From Lewinellaceae bacterium (GTDB lineage: Bacteria; Bacteroidota; Bacteroidia; Chitinophagales; Saprospiraceae): DNA of 64,000 nucleotides. Shown piece after piece: positions 54,359 through 62,900 of the stretch. The stretch is from the NCBI GenBank assembly GCA_020636215.1, contig JACJYG010000008.1:537063-601062 (forward strand). Direction: 5' to 3'. Every line of letters begins with the position of its first letter. Position 1 is the stretch's first letter. A program made the position numbers and the translations under genes. A model generated the notes under the pieces. That model did not search any database and had not been told where the DNA came from. It saw only the letters and a program-made list of their open reading frames with translations.

Positions 54359-55258
54359 TTACCTCCCCGCCAACCCTGCCGTGGCAAACGTAATATACTC
54401 CAGAAAGAACAGCAGCCAGATAAACTGATAATACCGTTGTATGCTTTGCTTTTGCTGCAGGTCCACCCGTTTGTTCGCCAGCCAAAGCAAGCCCAGGAGC
54501 AGGAGGTGCGCCCCCACGAACACCAGGGTGTTCAGTTCAAGCATCAGTAAAAAAGGCAGGATCATCAGGCTTACATAGATCAGGCTGATCATCATATTGC
54601 CGATCCGGAATACCTTCTTGGCGCCAATCCGTAGCGACAGGGTACGGATCTCGTACTGCCGGTCGCCTTCCATGTCGGGAATGTCCTTGAACCAGGCGAT
54701 GATGATGCTGTAGATGAAAATCGTGCCGGTTAGCAGCCAGATGGAGGGTGGAATATCCTCCTGGCTGTTGATGAGGAAGTGGAAATTCAGAAAAAGCAGC
54801 AGGTTGACGATAAGGCCCCGCACGGCAATAATGCAAAAGGCTGCCCAGAAGTAGAAGCGCTTCAGGCGAAAGGGCGGTAGCGAATAGGCCGTTCCCAGCA
54901 CCAGGCTGAGCAGGACCGTGAGCAGCAGGTATTTTCCGATATAAAAGGCGATAGCCAGCGAAAGCAGGACAGAAAAAATAATCAGAAAATATCCCATCCG
55001 CATGGAAAAAGCGCCGGAGGCCAGCGGCAGGTAAGGCTTGTTGATGCGGTCGATTTCCACATCTGTGATCTGGTTCAGGCCGACGATGTAAATATTGGCG
55101 CCCAGGCAGCTGGCCAGCGTCAGGAACAGCGTCGCCAAATGCCAATCCTGATAATCCGACATCGAGAGGGCCAGCAGGTACAGCGCCAGGATGCTCAGGC
55201 TAGTGCCCACGACGGTATGCAGGCGGGAAAAGCGGATGAAGTTGATCAGGAAATTCAT
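54359..55258 (-). CDS. UbiA-family prenyltransferase resembling homogentisate phytyl/prenyltransferase (VTE2-like)
   Basis: A membrane protein of 299 residues with about eight hydrophobic helices, starting at MNFLINFIRFSRLHT; its ATG overlaps the stop of the VTE4-like gene as ATGA. The first Asp-rich motif is NQITDVEIDRINKPY followed by LPLASG (62-82), and the second is KDIPDMEGDR (191-200). The NKPYLPLASG form, with KDIPD.EGD, is the pattern of homogentisate prenyltransferases rather than MenA or UbiA. It would attach a prenyl or phytyl chain to an aromatic ring at the membrane. It is the last gene of the five-gene operon. Confidence 0.85.
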   Translation of the reverse strand: MNFLINFIRFSRLHTVVGTSLSILALYLLALSMSDYQDWHLATLFLTLASCLGANIYIVGLNQITDVEIDRINKPYLPLASGAFSMRMGYFLIIFSVLLSLAIAFYIGKYLLLTVLLSLVLGTAYSLPPFRLKRFYFWAAFCIIAVRGLIVNLLLFLNFHFLINSQEDIPPSIWLLTGTIFIYSIIIAWFKDIPDMEGDRQYEIRTLSLRIGAKKVFRIGNMMISLIYVSLMILPFLLMLELNTLVFVGAHLLLLGLLWLANKRVDLQQKQSIQRYYQFIWLLFFLEYITFATAGLAGR

Positions 55259-56094
55259 ATTTTCCGGCCTTGAAGTACGCCAAAACGGATCAGCCCCAGC
55301 CGGTAGCCCTTGATCATATACCGCATCGCCCAGGCGCCCTTGATGGTAGGCCAACCGGCATTCAACAGGCCCCTGACGCTACGCCATCGGAAGGCCGAGC
55401 GCATAACGGCGCCCCAGAAAGGCGCTACTGCTTGGGTCCAGTCTGCTGTTTTTACATCCCTGAACCCGCTTGTCTCCGCCATGGTTTCCAATTCGGGGAT
55501 AGACACCATGGGCGGCAGATGGTAGTATCGGTAGATACCTTCCAGCAAATGTTGCTCCGCAGCGCTCAAATCAGGTGGCGTGGCCCGGTGAAACCAGGTG
55601 GCGATCAGCAGCTTCCCTCCTGGTTCCAGTAATTCGTGGAACAAATTCAGCATCTTTTGCTTTTCCAGAATATGCTCGGCGCTTTCCATCGACCAAACCA
55701 GGCTGAAGGGGCCCTCGGCCGCTGTCAGGCTCATCATATCGCGGGCTTCTATAGCTACTTTGTTTTCAAGGCTGGCGGCTTTGTTATACGCCTGTGCGCT
55801 TTCCGCCTGCACCGGACTTAGGGTGCATCCCAGTACTTCCGCATCAAACAATTGCGCCAGCAGGCGGGCGCTTCCACCCACACCGCAACCGGCATCCAGT
55901 ATGCGCCGGGCTTCCTCAACGCCGCCCCAACGCAGCAGTTCCAGCGCGAGGTCAACCTGGGCCTGGGCGTGATCTTTCGCCTGTTTGCCGTCGGCGCCAT
56001 AGTATCCGTGGTGCATATGTTCCCCCCAGGTGTCCAGCCAAAGGGCGGTAGAGCGGTCGTAGAATTCCTGAATGCGTTGGTTGAGGGTTCTCAT
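55255..56094 (-). CDS. SAM-dependent methyltransferase resembling gamma-tocopherol C-methyltransferase (VTE4-like)
   Basis: A protein of 279 residues starting at MRTLNQRIQE; the 15 upstream codons overlap the VTE3-like gene. Features shared with plant VTE4 are FYDRSTALWLDTWGEHMHHG near the start, the SAM site DAGCGVGGSARLLA (67-80), LGCTLSPVQAESA, VWSMESAEH, and near the end IKGAWAMRYMIKGYRLGLI. In plants VTE4 methylates the ring of tocopherols after cyclisation. Here no tocopherol cyclase is visible, so the substrate could be an open quinol. It starts 20 bases after the VTE3-like stop and couples to the prenyltransferase gene. Confidence 0.85.
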   Translation of the reverse strand: MRTLNQRIQEFYDRSTALWLDTWGEHMHHGYYGADGKQAKDHAQAQVDLALELLRWGGVEEARRILDAGCGVGGSARLLAQLFDAEVLGCTLSPVQAESAQAYNKAASLENKVAIEARDMMSLTAAEGPFSLVWSMESAEHILEKQKMLNLFHELLEPGGKLLIATWFHRATPPDLSAAEQHLLEGIYRYYHLPPMVSIPELETMAETSGFRDVKTADWTQAVAPFWGAVMRSAFRWRSVRGLLNAGWPTIKGAWAMRYMIKGYRLGLIRFGVLQGRKI

Positions 56095-56114
56095 GTTGTA
56101 AAGTTTTGGATCGG

Positions 56115-57029
56115 CTAGATAAAACGGTAGATCACCCACCCGATCAGCAGCCCAATGGCCAGCAATACGGTGATCTGGTAAGCATTCAGCCGCTCCCGGT
56201 ATTCCTCCGGAGCCCCCTTTTGCTTGTCGCTAAAGATATTGCGGACATAGCCGAATAAAGCAGCAGGGATAAACAGGAAACCTGCTAAGGAGCCAATGAG
56301 CAACCGGCCGATCAGTTGCAGCCAGCGCCCCGGGCTCATTTTTTGCGACGGCTCCACTACTTCCACCCGGCCAGCAGCCGGCGAAATACCTGCCTTGGGC
56401 TTGACACCGGCGACGGAGATCCCGTATTCTCCCCGGCCGTTCACCCAGTGGGGTTTGATGTATCGGACCTGGATGTCCTGGAAGCCCGCCTCCCGGAACC
56501 AATGGAGGTATTCCTCTTCTTTGGGGAACAACATCCAGGTATTGGCGATGAAGCGAGCCAGGGCGTTCTCCGGTTCGAGCGGGCCGATCATCAAGGCAAG
56601 GCCGCCAGGTTTGATCACCCGGTAAGCCTCGTTGATGCCTTGCTGAGGGTTGGGCCAGTATTCAATACTGCCGGCGGAAACGTAGCGGTCGAACTCGTCG
56701 GTGGCAAAGGGGATGTTTTCGGCATCCCCCAACTGGAAGGCACAAGCCTGGAGCGCTGGTTTCTGTTTTGCCCGCGCCATTTGGTGGGGGCTCTGGTCGA
56801 CACAGGTAACCTTATCTGCAGGGACATGGCGGACGATGCCTTCGGTGGTAAAGCCGGTGCCGGAACCTACATCGATTACCCGGATCCCTGGCTCATTTAG
56901 GCGGCCGAGTTCCAGGCTCTCGTCCCGCATCCGTTTCGTCCAGAACAGGGGGTTCACCAGTTTGTCGTAAAAAATGGATAGAAAGCGGTAAAACCAGTAT
57001 GCTTCTTTTTTGTGTTGGATCAATCGCAT
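56115..57029 (-). CDS. methyltransferase resembling plant MPBQ/MSBQ methyltransferase (VTE3-like), membrane-anchored
   Basis: A protein of 304 residues starting at MRLIQHKKEA; the longer frame overlaps the ferredoxin gene. Nearly the whole N-terminal 215 residues track plant VTE3: KKEAYWFYRFLSIFYDK, NPLFWTKRMRDE, the SAM site VIDVGSGTGFTT (51-62), VDQSPHQMARAKQK, YVSAGSIEYWPNPQQG, WMLFPKEEEYLHWF. The C-terminus has two membrane segments (LLIGSLAGFLFIPAALFGY and VLLAIGLLIGWVIYRF), where the plant enzyme has one. VTE3 methylates 2-methyl-6-phytyl- or solanesyl-benzoquinol. Cyanobacteria use an unrelated enzyme for this step, so this is the plant/archaeal type. It starts 11 bases after the ferredoxin stop. 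Confidence 0.9.
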   Translation of the reverse strand: MRLIQHKKEAYWFYRFLSIFYDKLVNPLFWTKRMRDESLELGRLNEPGIRVIDVGSGTGFTTEGIVRHVPADKVTCVDQSPHQMARAKQKPALQACAFQLGDAENIPFATDEFDRYVSAGSIEYWPNPQQGINEAYRVIKPGGLALMIGPLEPENALARFIANTWMLFPKEEEYLHWFREAGFQDIQVRYIKPHWVNGRGEYGISVAGVKPKAGISPAAGRVEVVEPSQKMSPGRWLQLIGRLLIGSLAGFLFIPAALFGYVRNIFSDKQKGAPEEYRERLNAYQITVLLAIGLLIGWVIYRFI

Positions 57030-57040
57030 GGATGCTGGAT

Positions 57041-57253
57041 TTAGGCCGGCTTCGGGGCCGGCTCGTGGGTAATGGTGCTCACCGGGCAGATATCTTCGCA
57101 CACCATACAAGCGATATCGCAAGGGGTGTTGACGGCGATGGTGTCGAAAGGGCTGATAAAACCGGCTTTCTGGGGGCAGACGGCAACGCAGGCGCCACAA
57201 TTGATGCAGGCGTTCCAGCCAATGAAGAAGATAACGGGTTCTTTTTTAGGCAT
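57041..57253 (-). CDS. 2[4Fe-4S] ferredoxin, likely electron donor for the reductase
   Basis: A protein of 70 residues. The first motif is CINCGACVAVCP; the second is CDIACMVCEDICP, with a C-x3-C spacing at its start. The spacing between motifs (PQKAGFISPFDTIAVNTP) is short, as in bacterial 8Fe ferredoxins. It lies 6 bases after the geranylgeranyl reductase stop and before the VTE3-like gene, so it probably feeds electrons to the reductase. Both partners being encoded side by side supports a dedicated pair. Confidence 0.88.
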   Translation of the reverse strand: MPKKEPVIFFIGWNACINCGACVAVCPQKAGFISPFDTIAVNTPCDIACMVCEDICPVSTITHEPAPKPA

Positions 57254-57259
57254 ACCGGC

Positions 57260-58435
57260 TCAGATTTTTTTGTATTCCGAATGGGGGCTGAAGTAGCTGG
57301 ACATAGTTTGATAGAGCATAGCATCGCGGCGTTTCAGGTTTTTGGTTTTGAAGATCTGGCATTTTTCCTTGTACAATTGCCACATCTTATTGCCCAATTC
57401 TTCCAGCCATTGCTCCTGATAGCCCGCCAGGTTTTCCTTGGTAGGCGCCACCCCTTCCCGGATCAGTTTCGCCAGGAATTGCCCGGCGATGCGCCCGCCG
57501 CTAAGGGCGGTGTGTATGCCGCCGCCGGTGATGGGGTTTACATGGCGCGCGGCATCCCCAACCAGAATCAGGTTGTCCGAATATTGAGTGCGCAAAGGCG
57601 CCGCCAGCGGCACGCCTCCACCCTGTATCTCCAGAATGCGGGAATTTTTGAAGCGGGTTTTAAAAAAGGAATGTTGGATGAACTGATCGAGATGCCACTG
57701 CGCGTTTTCCTTCGTCATCGTCCGGATGACGCCCAGGCCGATCTCGGCGTAGCCATACCCTTTGGGAAAAACCCAGGCGTATCCGCCGGGCGCCCATTCG
57801 TGGCCGGTGATGATCTCCAGCAGGCCATCCGTCTCCACCTGGTCGACCACAAACTGCAGGCAACTGGCCAGCTCGGTGAGCTTGATATGCGTGTGCAGCC
57901 CCGCCCATTTGCCCACCTGAGATTGCAGGCCGTCGGCGCCTACCAGCACTTTCGCTTCAACGGAAATTTCTTTATTGAAATGGCGCAGCTGTACGGTGCA
58001 ACTTCCGGAGGAATTAACCACATAGCCCAGCCCTTCGGTTTTCAACCAAACCTCGACACCGGCGCGTTCCGCCATGGTCATCAGGCAGCGGTCGAAGCGG
58101 CGGCGGTCCACCACGTAGCCGAGAGGTTTCTTATTTGCTCCCTGTCCGTACTCATCCGGTTTCAACTGCCGGTAATCGATGATGGTTTCGGAACCGTCCT
58201 GATCGTAGATACCGAAACCATAGATCGCTTCGTGGATAAATTCATCGGCCGGTTGGATGCCTACTTCCTCCAGTGCATGCCGGCTCACGGCGCCGGAGCA
58301 CTGAACGGGCGCGCCCAGCTCCTGCCGTTTATCGACAAGCAAGGCCCGGAGGCCCTGCTCTGCAGCGACCCGGGCGGTGGTGGCCCCCGCCGGCCCGGAG
58401 CCGATGACGACGATATCGTATTGGGAGGTAGACAT
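57260..58435 (-). CDS. geranylgeranyl reductase-family flavoprotein
   Basis: A protein of 391 residues. The FAD-binding motif is VIGSGPAGATTARVA (10-24), with LLVDKRQELGAPVQCSGAVS next, the latter typical of geranylgeranyl reductases such as ChlP and archaeal homologues. YVVDRRRFDRCLMTMAE and LILVGDAARHVNPITGGGIH (the second FAD motif) complete the pattern. It saturates double bonds of a prenyl chain, such as geranylgeranyl to phytyl. It is the first gene of the operon; it starts 180 bases from the divergent zinc-peptidase-like gene, and promoters for both should lie there. Confidence 0.9.
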   Translation of the reverse strand: MSTSQYDIVVIGSGPAGATTARVAAEQGLRALLVDKRQELGAPVQCSGAVSRHALEEVGIQPADEFIHEAIYGFGIYDQDGSETIIDYRQLKPDEYGQGANKKPLGYVVDRRRFDRCLMTMAERAGVEVWLKTEGLGYVVNSSGSCTVQLRHFNKEISVEAKVLVGADGLQSQVGKWAGLHTHIKLTELASCLQFVVDQVETDGLLEIITGHEWAPGGYAWVFPKGYGYAEIGLGVIRTMTKENAQWHLDQFIQHSFFKTRFKNSRILEIQGGGVPLAAPLRTQYSDNLILVGDAARHVNPITGGGIHTALSGGRIAGQFLAKLIREGVAPTKENLAGYQEQWLEELGNKMWQLYKEKCQIFKTKNLKRRDAMLYQTMSSYFSPHSEYKKI

Positions 58436-58614
58436 TGTATGATGTGTTTTACCTCTGTGGTAACTCTAAAAATGGCAAGTAGTTCGGGAAATGATCGGAT
58501 TTCGGTTAATTAGGCGCTTATTGGCCTTTTTTCACCACATAGGCGCCTAGCCGTTGTTCTCTATAAAAATTTGAAGCTGCGCCCTATCTTACATTGGTGT
58601 TCTAAACCTAATGC

Positions 58615-59664
58615 ATGCTTATGAAGCGCCCTATACTACTCTGCATCTTCTTGCTATCGCAAATAATTGCCTGGGCCCAGCCAACGGCCATCCCGGTCAT
58701 TACCGAACTGGGCCTGGCGCAGGCTCCGGCTGGAAAACTGAGCAAATACTGGCTCCAAATCGCCTCTAACAGCTTGTCTGAGCCAATTTACGTGCCCATT
58801 ATGGTGGCCAAAGGCCTGGAAGATGGCCCCGTGCTGGGCCTCACGGCCGCCATCCACGGCAATGAACTTAACGGCATTCCCATTATCCAGGAAGCGTTCC
58901 GGCAGGTGGACCCCACGAAGCTCAAGGGTACGTTGGTGGGTGTGCCGGGCCTGAACGCCATCAGCATCCCCATGGACCGGCGCCGCTTTCCCGATGAAGA
59001 GGACCTCAACCGCCTGTTCCCCGGCAAGGAAAACGGCGACGAAAGCCAGCAATATGCCTGGCGCATTTTCAACAAGATCGTTCGCCATTTTGATTACCAC
59101 ATTGACCTGCACACCGCCAGTTTTGGCCGCATCAACTCCCTCTATGTCCGCTCCGATATCTATAATGACACCCTGATGCAAATGGCGCGGTTGCAGGACG
59201 CCGACATCATCCTGCACAACGAAGGCAAGCCCTCCGCCGGGCAGGTGGTGGCTGCTTCGCGCACCCTGCGCGCAGAAGCGATGCTGGCGGGCATCCACTC
59301 CATCACCGTGGAGTACGGAGACCCGCAGGTGTACCAGCCGGAGATGATCGAACGGGGTGTGCTCGGCGTCCTCAACACCCTGAGCTGGCTGGGTATGATC
59401 AACCGGCAGGTAGTGCCGACACCCTCGGCGGTAGTGTGTAAAAAATCCTACTGGATTTACGTGGATGAGGGCGGGCTATTGGAAGTGCCGGTTGAATTGA
59501 AGCAATTGTTGCTAAAAGGCGATCGGATCGGCATCCTGCGCAACCCCTTCGGCGATATTATCCGGGAGTACTTTGCCCCCGAGCCCGGCATCGTCATCGG
59601 CAAGAGCAGCAACCCCTCGAATGGTAATGGAGGAAGGATCATTCATTTGGGGGTGTTGCGGTGA
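58615..59664 (+). CDS. secreted AstE/AspA-family (zinc carboxypeptidase-like) protein
   Basis: A protein of 349 residues; an ATG two codons later is an equal start. A signal peptide (PILLCIFLLSQIIAWAQ) sends it out of the cytoplasm. The zinc site shows HGNE (His81, Glu84) and a later YHIDLHTAS with the third ligand; SITVEYGDP would carry the catalytic Glu. Family members hydrolyse an amide bond, as in succinylglutamate desuccinylase and aspartoacylase. The exported location suggests an extracellular substrate. It diverges from the five-gene operon and has no clear link to it. Confidence 0.82.
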   Translation: MLMKRPILLCIFLLSQIIAWAQPTAIPVITELGLAQAPAGKLSKYWLQIASNSLSEPIYVPIMVAKGLEDGPVLGLTAAIHGNELNGIPIIQEAFRQVDPTKLKGTLVGVPGLNAISIPMDRRRFPDEEDLNRLFPGKENGDESQQYAWRIFNKIVRHFDYHIDLHTASFGRINSLYVRSDIYNDTLMQMARLQDADIILHNEGKPSAGQVVAASRTLRAEAMLAGIHSITVEYGDPQVYQPEMIERGVLGVLNTLSWLGMINRQVVPTPSAVVCKKSYWIYVDEGGLLEVPVELKQLLLKGDRIGILRNPFGDIIREYFAPEPGIVIGKSSNPSNGNGGRIIHLGVLR

Positions 59665-59674
59665 AGGGGGGGGG

Positions 59675-59844
59675 ATGGTTGAATGGTTGATGGTTGAATG
59701 GTTGAATGTGATCCGTTCTGATTTAGGTTTACAGGTGAAAGGATCGTCCTGAGTAAAGTTTACAGGACGGGACACCGGTTAAAAATAGTTGACAGTCTCT
59801 AGTGAGCCGGTTAAAAGGGTTGAATGGGTGATGGTTGAATGGTT
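59675..59844. repeat. GGTTGAATG tandem repeats with an ACCGGCTC-type motif, upstream of purL
   Basis: GGTTGAATGGTTGATGG repeats at 59678-59708 and again at 59817-59844. Between them is a CGTCCTG/CAGGACG hairpin (59745-59769) and GACAGTCTCTAGTGAGCCGGT (59791-59811). The last is a 19-of-21 inverted match to the block after purL at 63648-63668. No array of spacers is present. Confidence 0.6.
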
Positions 59845-59885
59845 TTGGACCCAGGAAGGCCAGGCTTGCGCATAAAAATTGGACA

Positions 59886-59917
59886 TTGGCTCCATCTTTT
59901 TTTCGTTCTTAGCTTTA
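59886..59917 (+). promoter_or_regulatory. possible purL promoter
   Basis: TTG at 59886-59888 and TAGCTTTA at 59910-59917 lie 21 bases apart, close to the Bacteroidota TTG-N19-21-TAnnTTTG pattern, with one mismatch in the -7 box. The purL ATG is about 53 bases downstream. Confidence 0.35.
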
Positions 59918-59969
59918 GGTTTTTAAAACTGAACGAGTGACCTTTGCGGGACATCCAAACCACCATCCG

Positions 59970-62900
59970 ATGATCCTCTTTTTTGGAAACCCCGCCGACA
60001 TTATTTTCGCCGTTCAGCTTGACGCCCCAATTTCAGAAACCGACATCGCCAAACTTTCCTGGCTGTTCGGCGGCCAACCGCAGCTCCCTGCTGATCAGGT
60101 GGAAGGCCTGTTCGTAGGGCCCCGCGCCGCCATGGTTACCCCCTGGAGCACCAATGCCGTCGAGATCACCCAGAACATGGGCATCGAAGGCATCCGGCGC
60201 ATCGAGCAATTTACCGCCGGTGAGCGCCACTATGACTCCATGCTGTCCCAAAAATACCAGGGGCTCCATCAGGAAATTTTTACCATCCACATCGAGCCGG
60301 AGCCGATCCGCGAGATAGAAGACATCTCAGCTTATAACCAGGCGGAAGGGCTGGCGCTGAATGAAGAGGAGATCGATTACCTCGAACAGCTTTCACAGCG
60401 AATTGGCCGGAAGCTCACAGATTCGGAGGTGTTCGGCTTTTCACAGATCAACAGCGAGCACTGCCGCCACAAGATATTCAACGGTACGTTCATCATCGAC
60501 GGGGAAGAGCAGGCCAGCTCGCTCTTCGCCCTGATCAAGAAAACTTCCAAAGAACACCCCAATTCCATCGTCTCGGCTTACAAGGATAACGTCGCTTTCC
60601 TGAAAGGCCCGCGTATTCGGCAATTTGCGCCAAAAACGGCCGACAAGCCCGATTATTACGAGAAGAAGGAATTCGATTCGGTGGTTTCCCTCAAAGCCGA
60701 AACCCACAACTTCCCCACTACGGTAGAACCCTTCAACGGCGCCGCCACCGGCTCGGGCGGGGAGATCCGCGACCGCCTCGCCGGTGGGAAAGGCTCGCTG
60801 CCGCTGGCCGGAACGGCTGTGTATATGACGTCCTATTCCAGACTGAAGGAGAACCGTCCATGGGAGAAGGCCCTGCCCGAGCGGCCCTGGCTGTACCAAA
60901 CGCCCATGGACATCCTGATCAAGGCGTCCAACGGCGCCTCCGACTTCGGCAATAAATTTGGGCAGCCGCTGATCTCCGGTTCTCTCCTGACCTTCGAACA
61001 CCAGGAGCACGCCCGCAAACTGGGCTTCGACAAGGTGATCATGCTGGCCGGCGGCGTCGGCTACGGTAAGGAAGCGCAAGCCCTGAAAGCAGCACCCCGT
61101 CCCGGCGATAAGATCGTTCTGCTGGGCGGCGACAATTACCGCATTGGCATGGGCGGCGCGGCCGTTTCTTCTGCGGATACCGGTGAGTATCACTCAGGGA
61201 TAGAACTCAATGCCGTGCAGCGCTCCAATCCGGAGATGCAAAAACGCGTGGCCAATACCATTCGTGGCCTGGTGGAAAGCGATGAGAACCCCATCGTGGC
61301 CATCCACGACCACGGCGCCGGAGGGCATCTGAACTGTTTTTCGGAACTGGTGGAAGCCACGGGCGGGAAAATTGACCTGGATCAACTGCCAATCGGCGAC
61401 CCCACCCTTTCCAAAAAAGAGATCATCGGCAACGAATCGCAGGAGCGCATGGGGCTGGTCATTTCCCCGGAAAACCTGGACATGCTGAAAAAAATTGCCG
61501 AACGCGAACGATCTCCTATGTATGTGGTGGGCGATGTTACCGGCGATGGCCGTTTTGTTTTTGAATCGGGTAGCAGCGGGGAGAACCCCATGAACCTTGG
61601 GTTGGCCGACTTATTCGGCAGCTCTCCGAAAACGATTATGGCGGATAAGGCGGTCAAAAGAGATTATGAAGTCATTGATTATGAGCCGGCCCAACTGCAG
61701 CAGTACCTCGAACAGATTCTGAAGCTGGAGGCCGTCGCCTGCAAAGACTGGCTGACCAATAAAGTTGACCGCTGTGTAGGAGGGCTGGTGGCCAAACAGC
61801 AGTGCGCCGGGCCCCTGCAACTGCCCCTCAACGATTGTGGGGTAATGGCGCTGGGTTTTGATACGAATTACGGCGTGGCCACCTCCATCGGCCATGCTCC
61901 TCTGAACGCGCTGATCGACCCCGCGGCGGGCTCCAGGAATGCAATTGCCGAAGCGCTGGCCAACCTCGTCTGGGCGCCGCTGGAGGACGGTATCCGCTCC
62001 GTATCGCTTTCCGCCAACTGGATGTGGCCCTGCCGCAATGAAGGAGAAGACGCCCGCCTCTACCAGGCCGTCAAAGCTGCCTCCGACTTCTCCATTGCCC
62101 TGGGCGTCAACATCCCTACCGGTAAGGATAGCCTGTCGATGAAGCAGAAATACCCGGATGACGAGGTGCTCGCACCAGGCACGGTGATCATTTCTACAGT
62201 GGGAGTTTGCGACAACATCCGTGGAATCGTGGAACCTGTATTCCAGAAAGCCGGTGGCCCCATCTACTACCTCAACCTCTCCATGGATGCCTATAAGCTG
62301 GGCGGCTCGTCCTTTGCCCAGGTGCGGAACAAGGTAGGCGCCGAAGCGCCCGATATGCTGGATGCCGGAAAATTTGCCGAGGCCTTTAACAGGGTACAGG
62401 GCTTGATTAAGGAAGGAAAGATCCTGGCCGGCCACGACGTATCAGCCGGCGGGTTGATCACTACCCTGCTGGAGATGTGTTTTGCCGATAAGGAGCTGGG
62501 AGCGGAGATTGATCTGAGCACCCTGGGAGAACCGGATAGCATTAAATTATTGTTCTCGGAAAACTGCGGCCTCGTCTTTCAGGTGAAAGATAAATCGGTT
62601 GCCGCCGATCTCGAAAAGCTCCCCATCGCCTGCCATCTCATCGGGCGGGTGGTGGAAGGCAATACTTTGAGCATCAAAAACGGAGCAGAATCCCACAATT
62701 TCGATATTGCCGCCTTGCGCGACACCTGGTACGAAACCTCCTGGCTGCTCGACCAAAAACAAACGGCCGGCCAAAAAGCCGACGAGCGCTACCGCAATTA
62801 CAAGCAGCAGCCGCTACAGTATGCCTTCCCCGAGCGCTTCTCCGGGAAAATGCCGGTAATAGATCCATCCGTCAAACGCCCGAAGGCGGCAATTCTGCGG

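Noticed and set aside
54359..55258. Prenyltransferase as MenA (menaquinone synthesis) or UbiA
   Set aside because: The NKPYLPLASG and KDIPD.EGD forms and the VTE3/VTE4-like neighbours fit homogentisate prenyltransferases better, though a tree is needed.
56999..58513. 504-residue plus-strand ORF opposite the reductase and ferredoxin genes
   Set aside because: It is the reverse-frame shadow of the reductase, ferredoxin and VTE3 start, which have clear family motifs; its own translation has none.
59675..59844. CRISPR array
   Set aside because: The GGTTGAATG repeats are short, degenerate and nearly contiguous, with no unique spacers of constant length.
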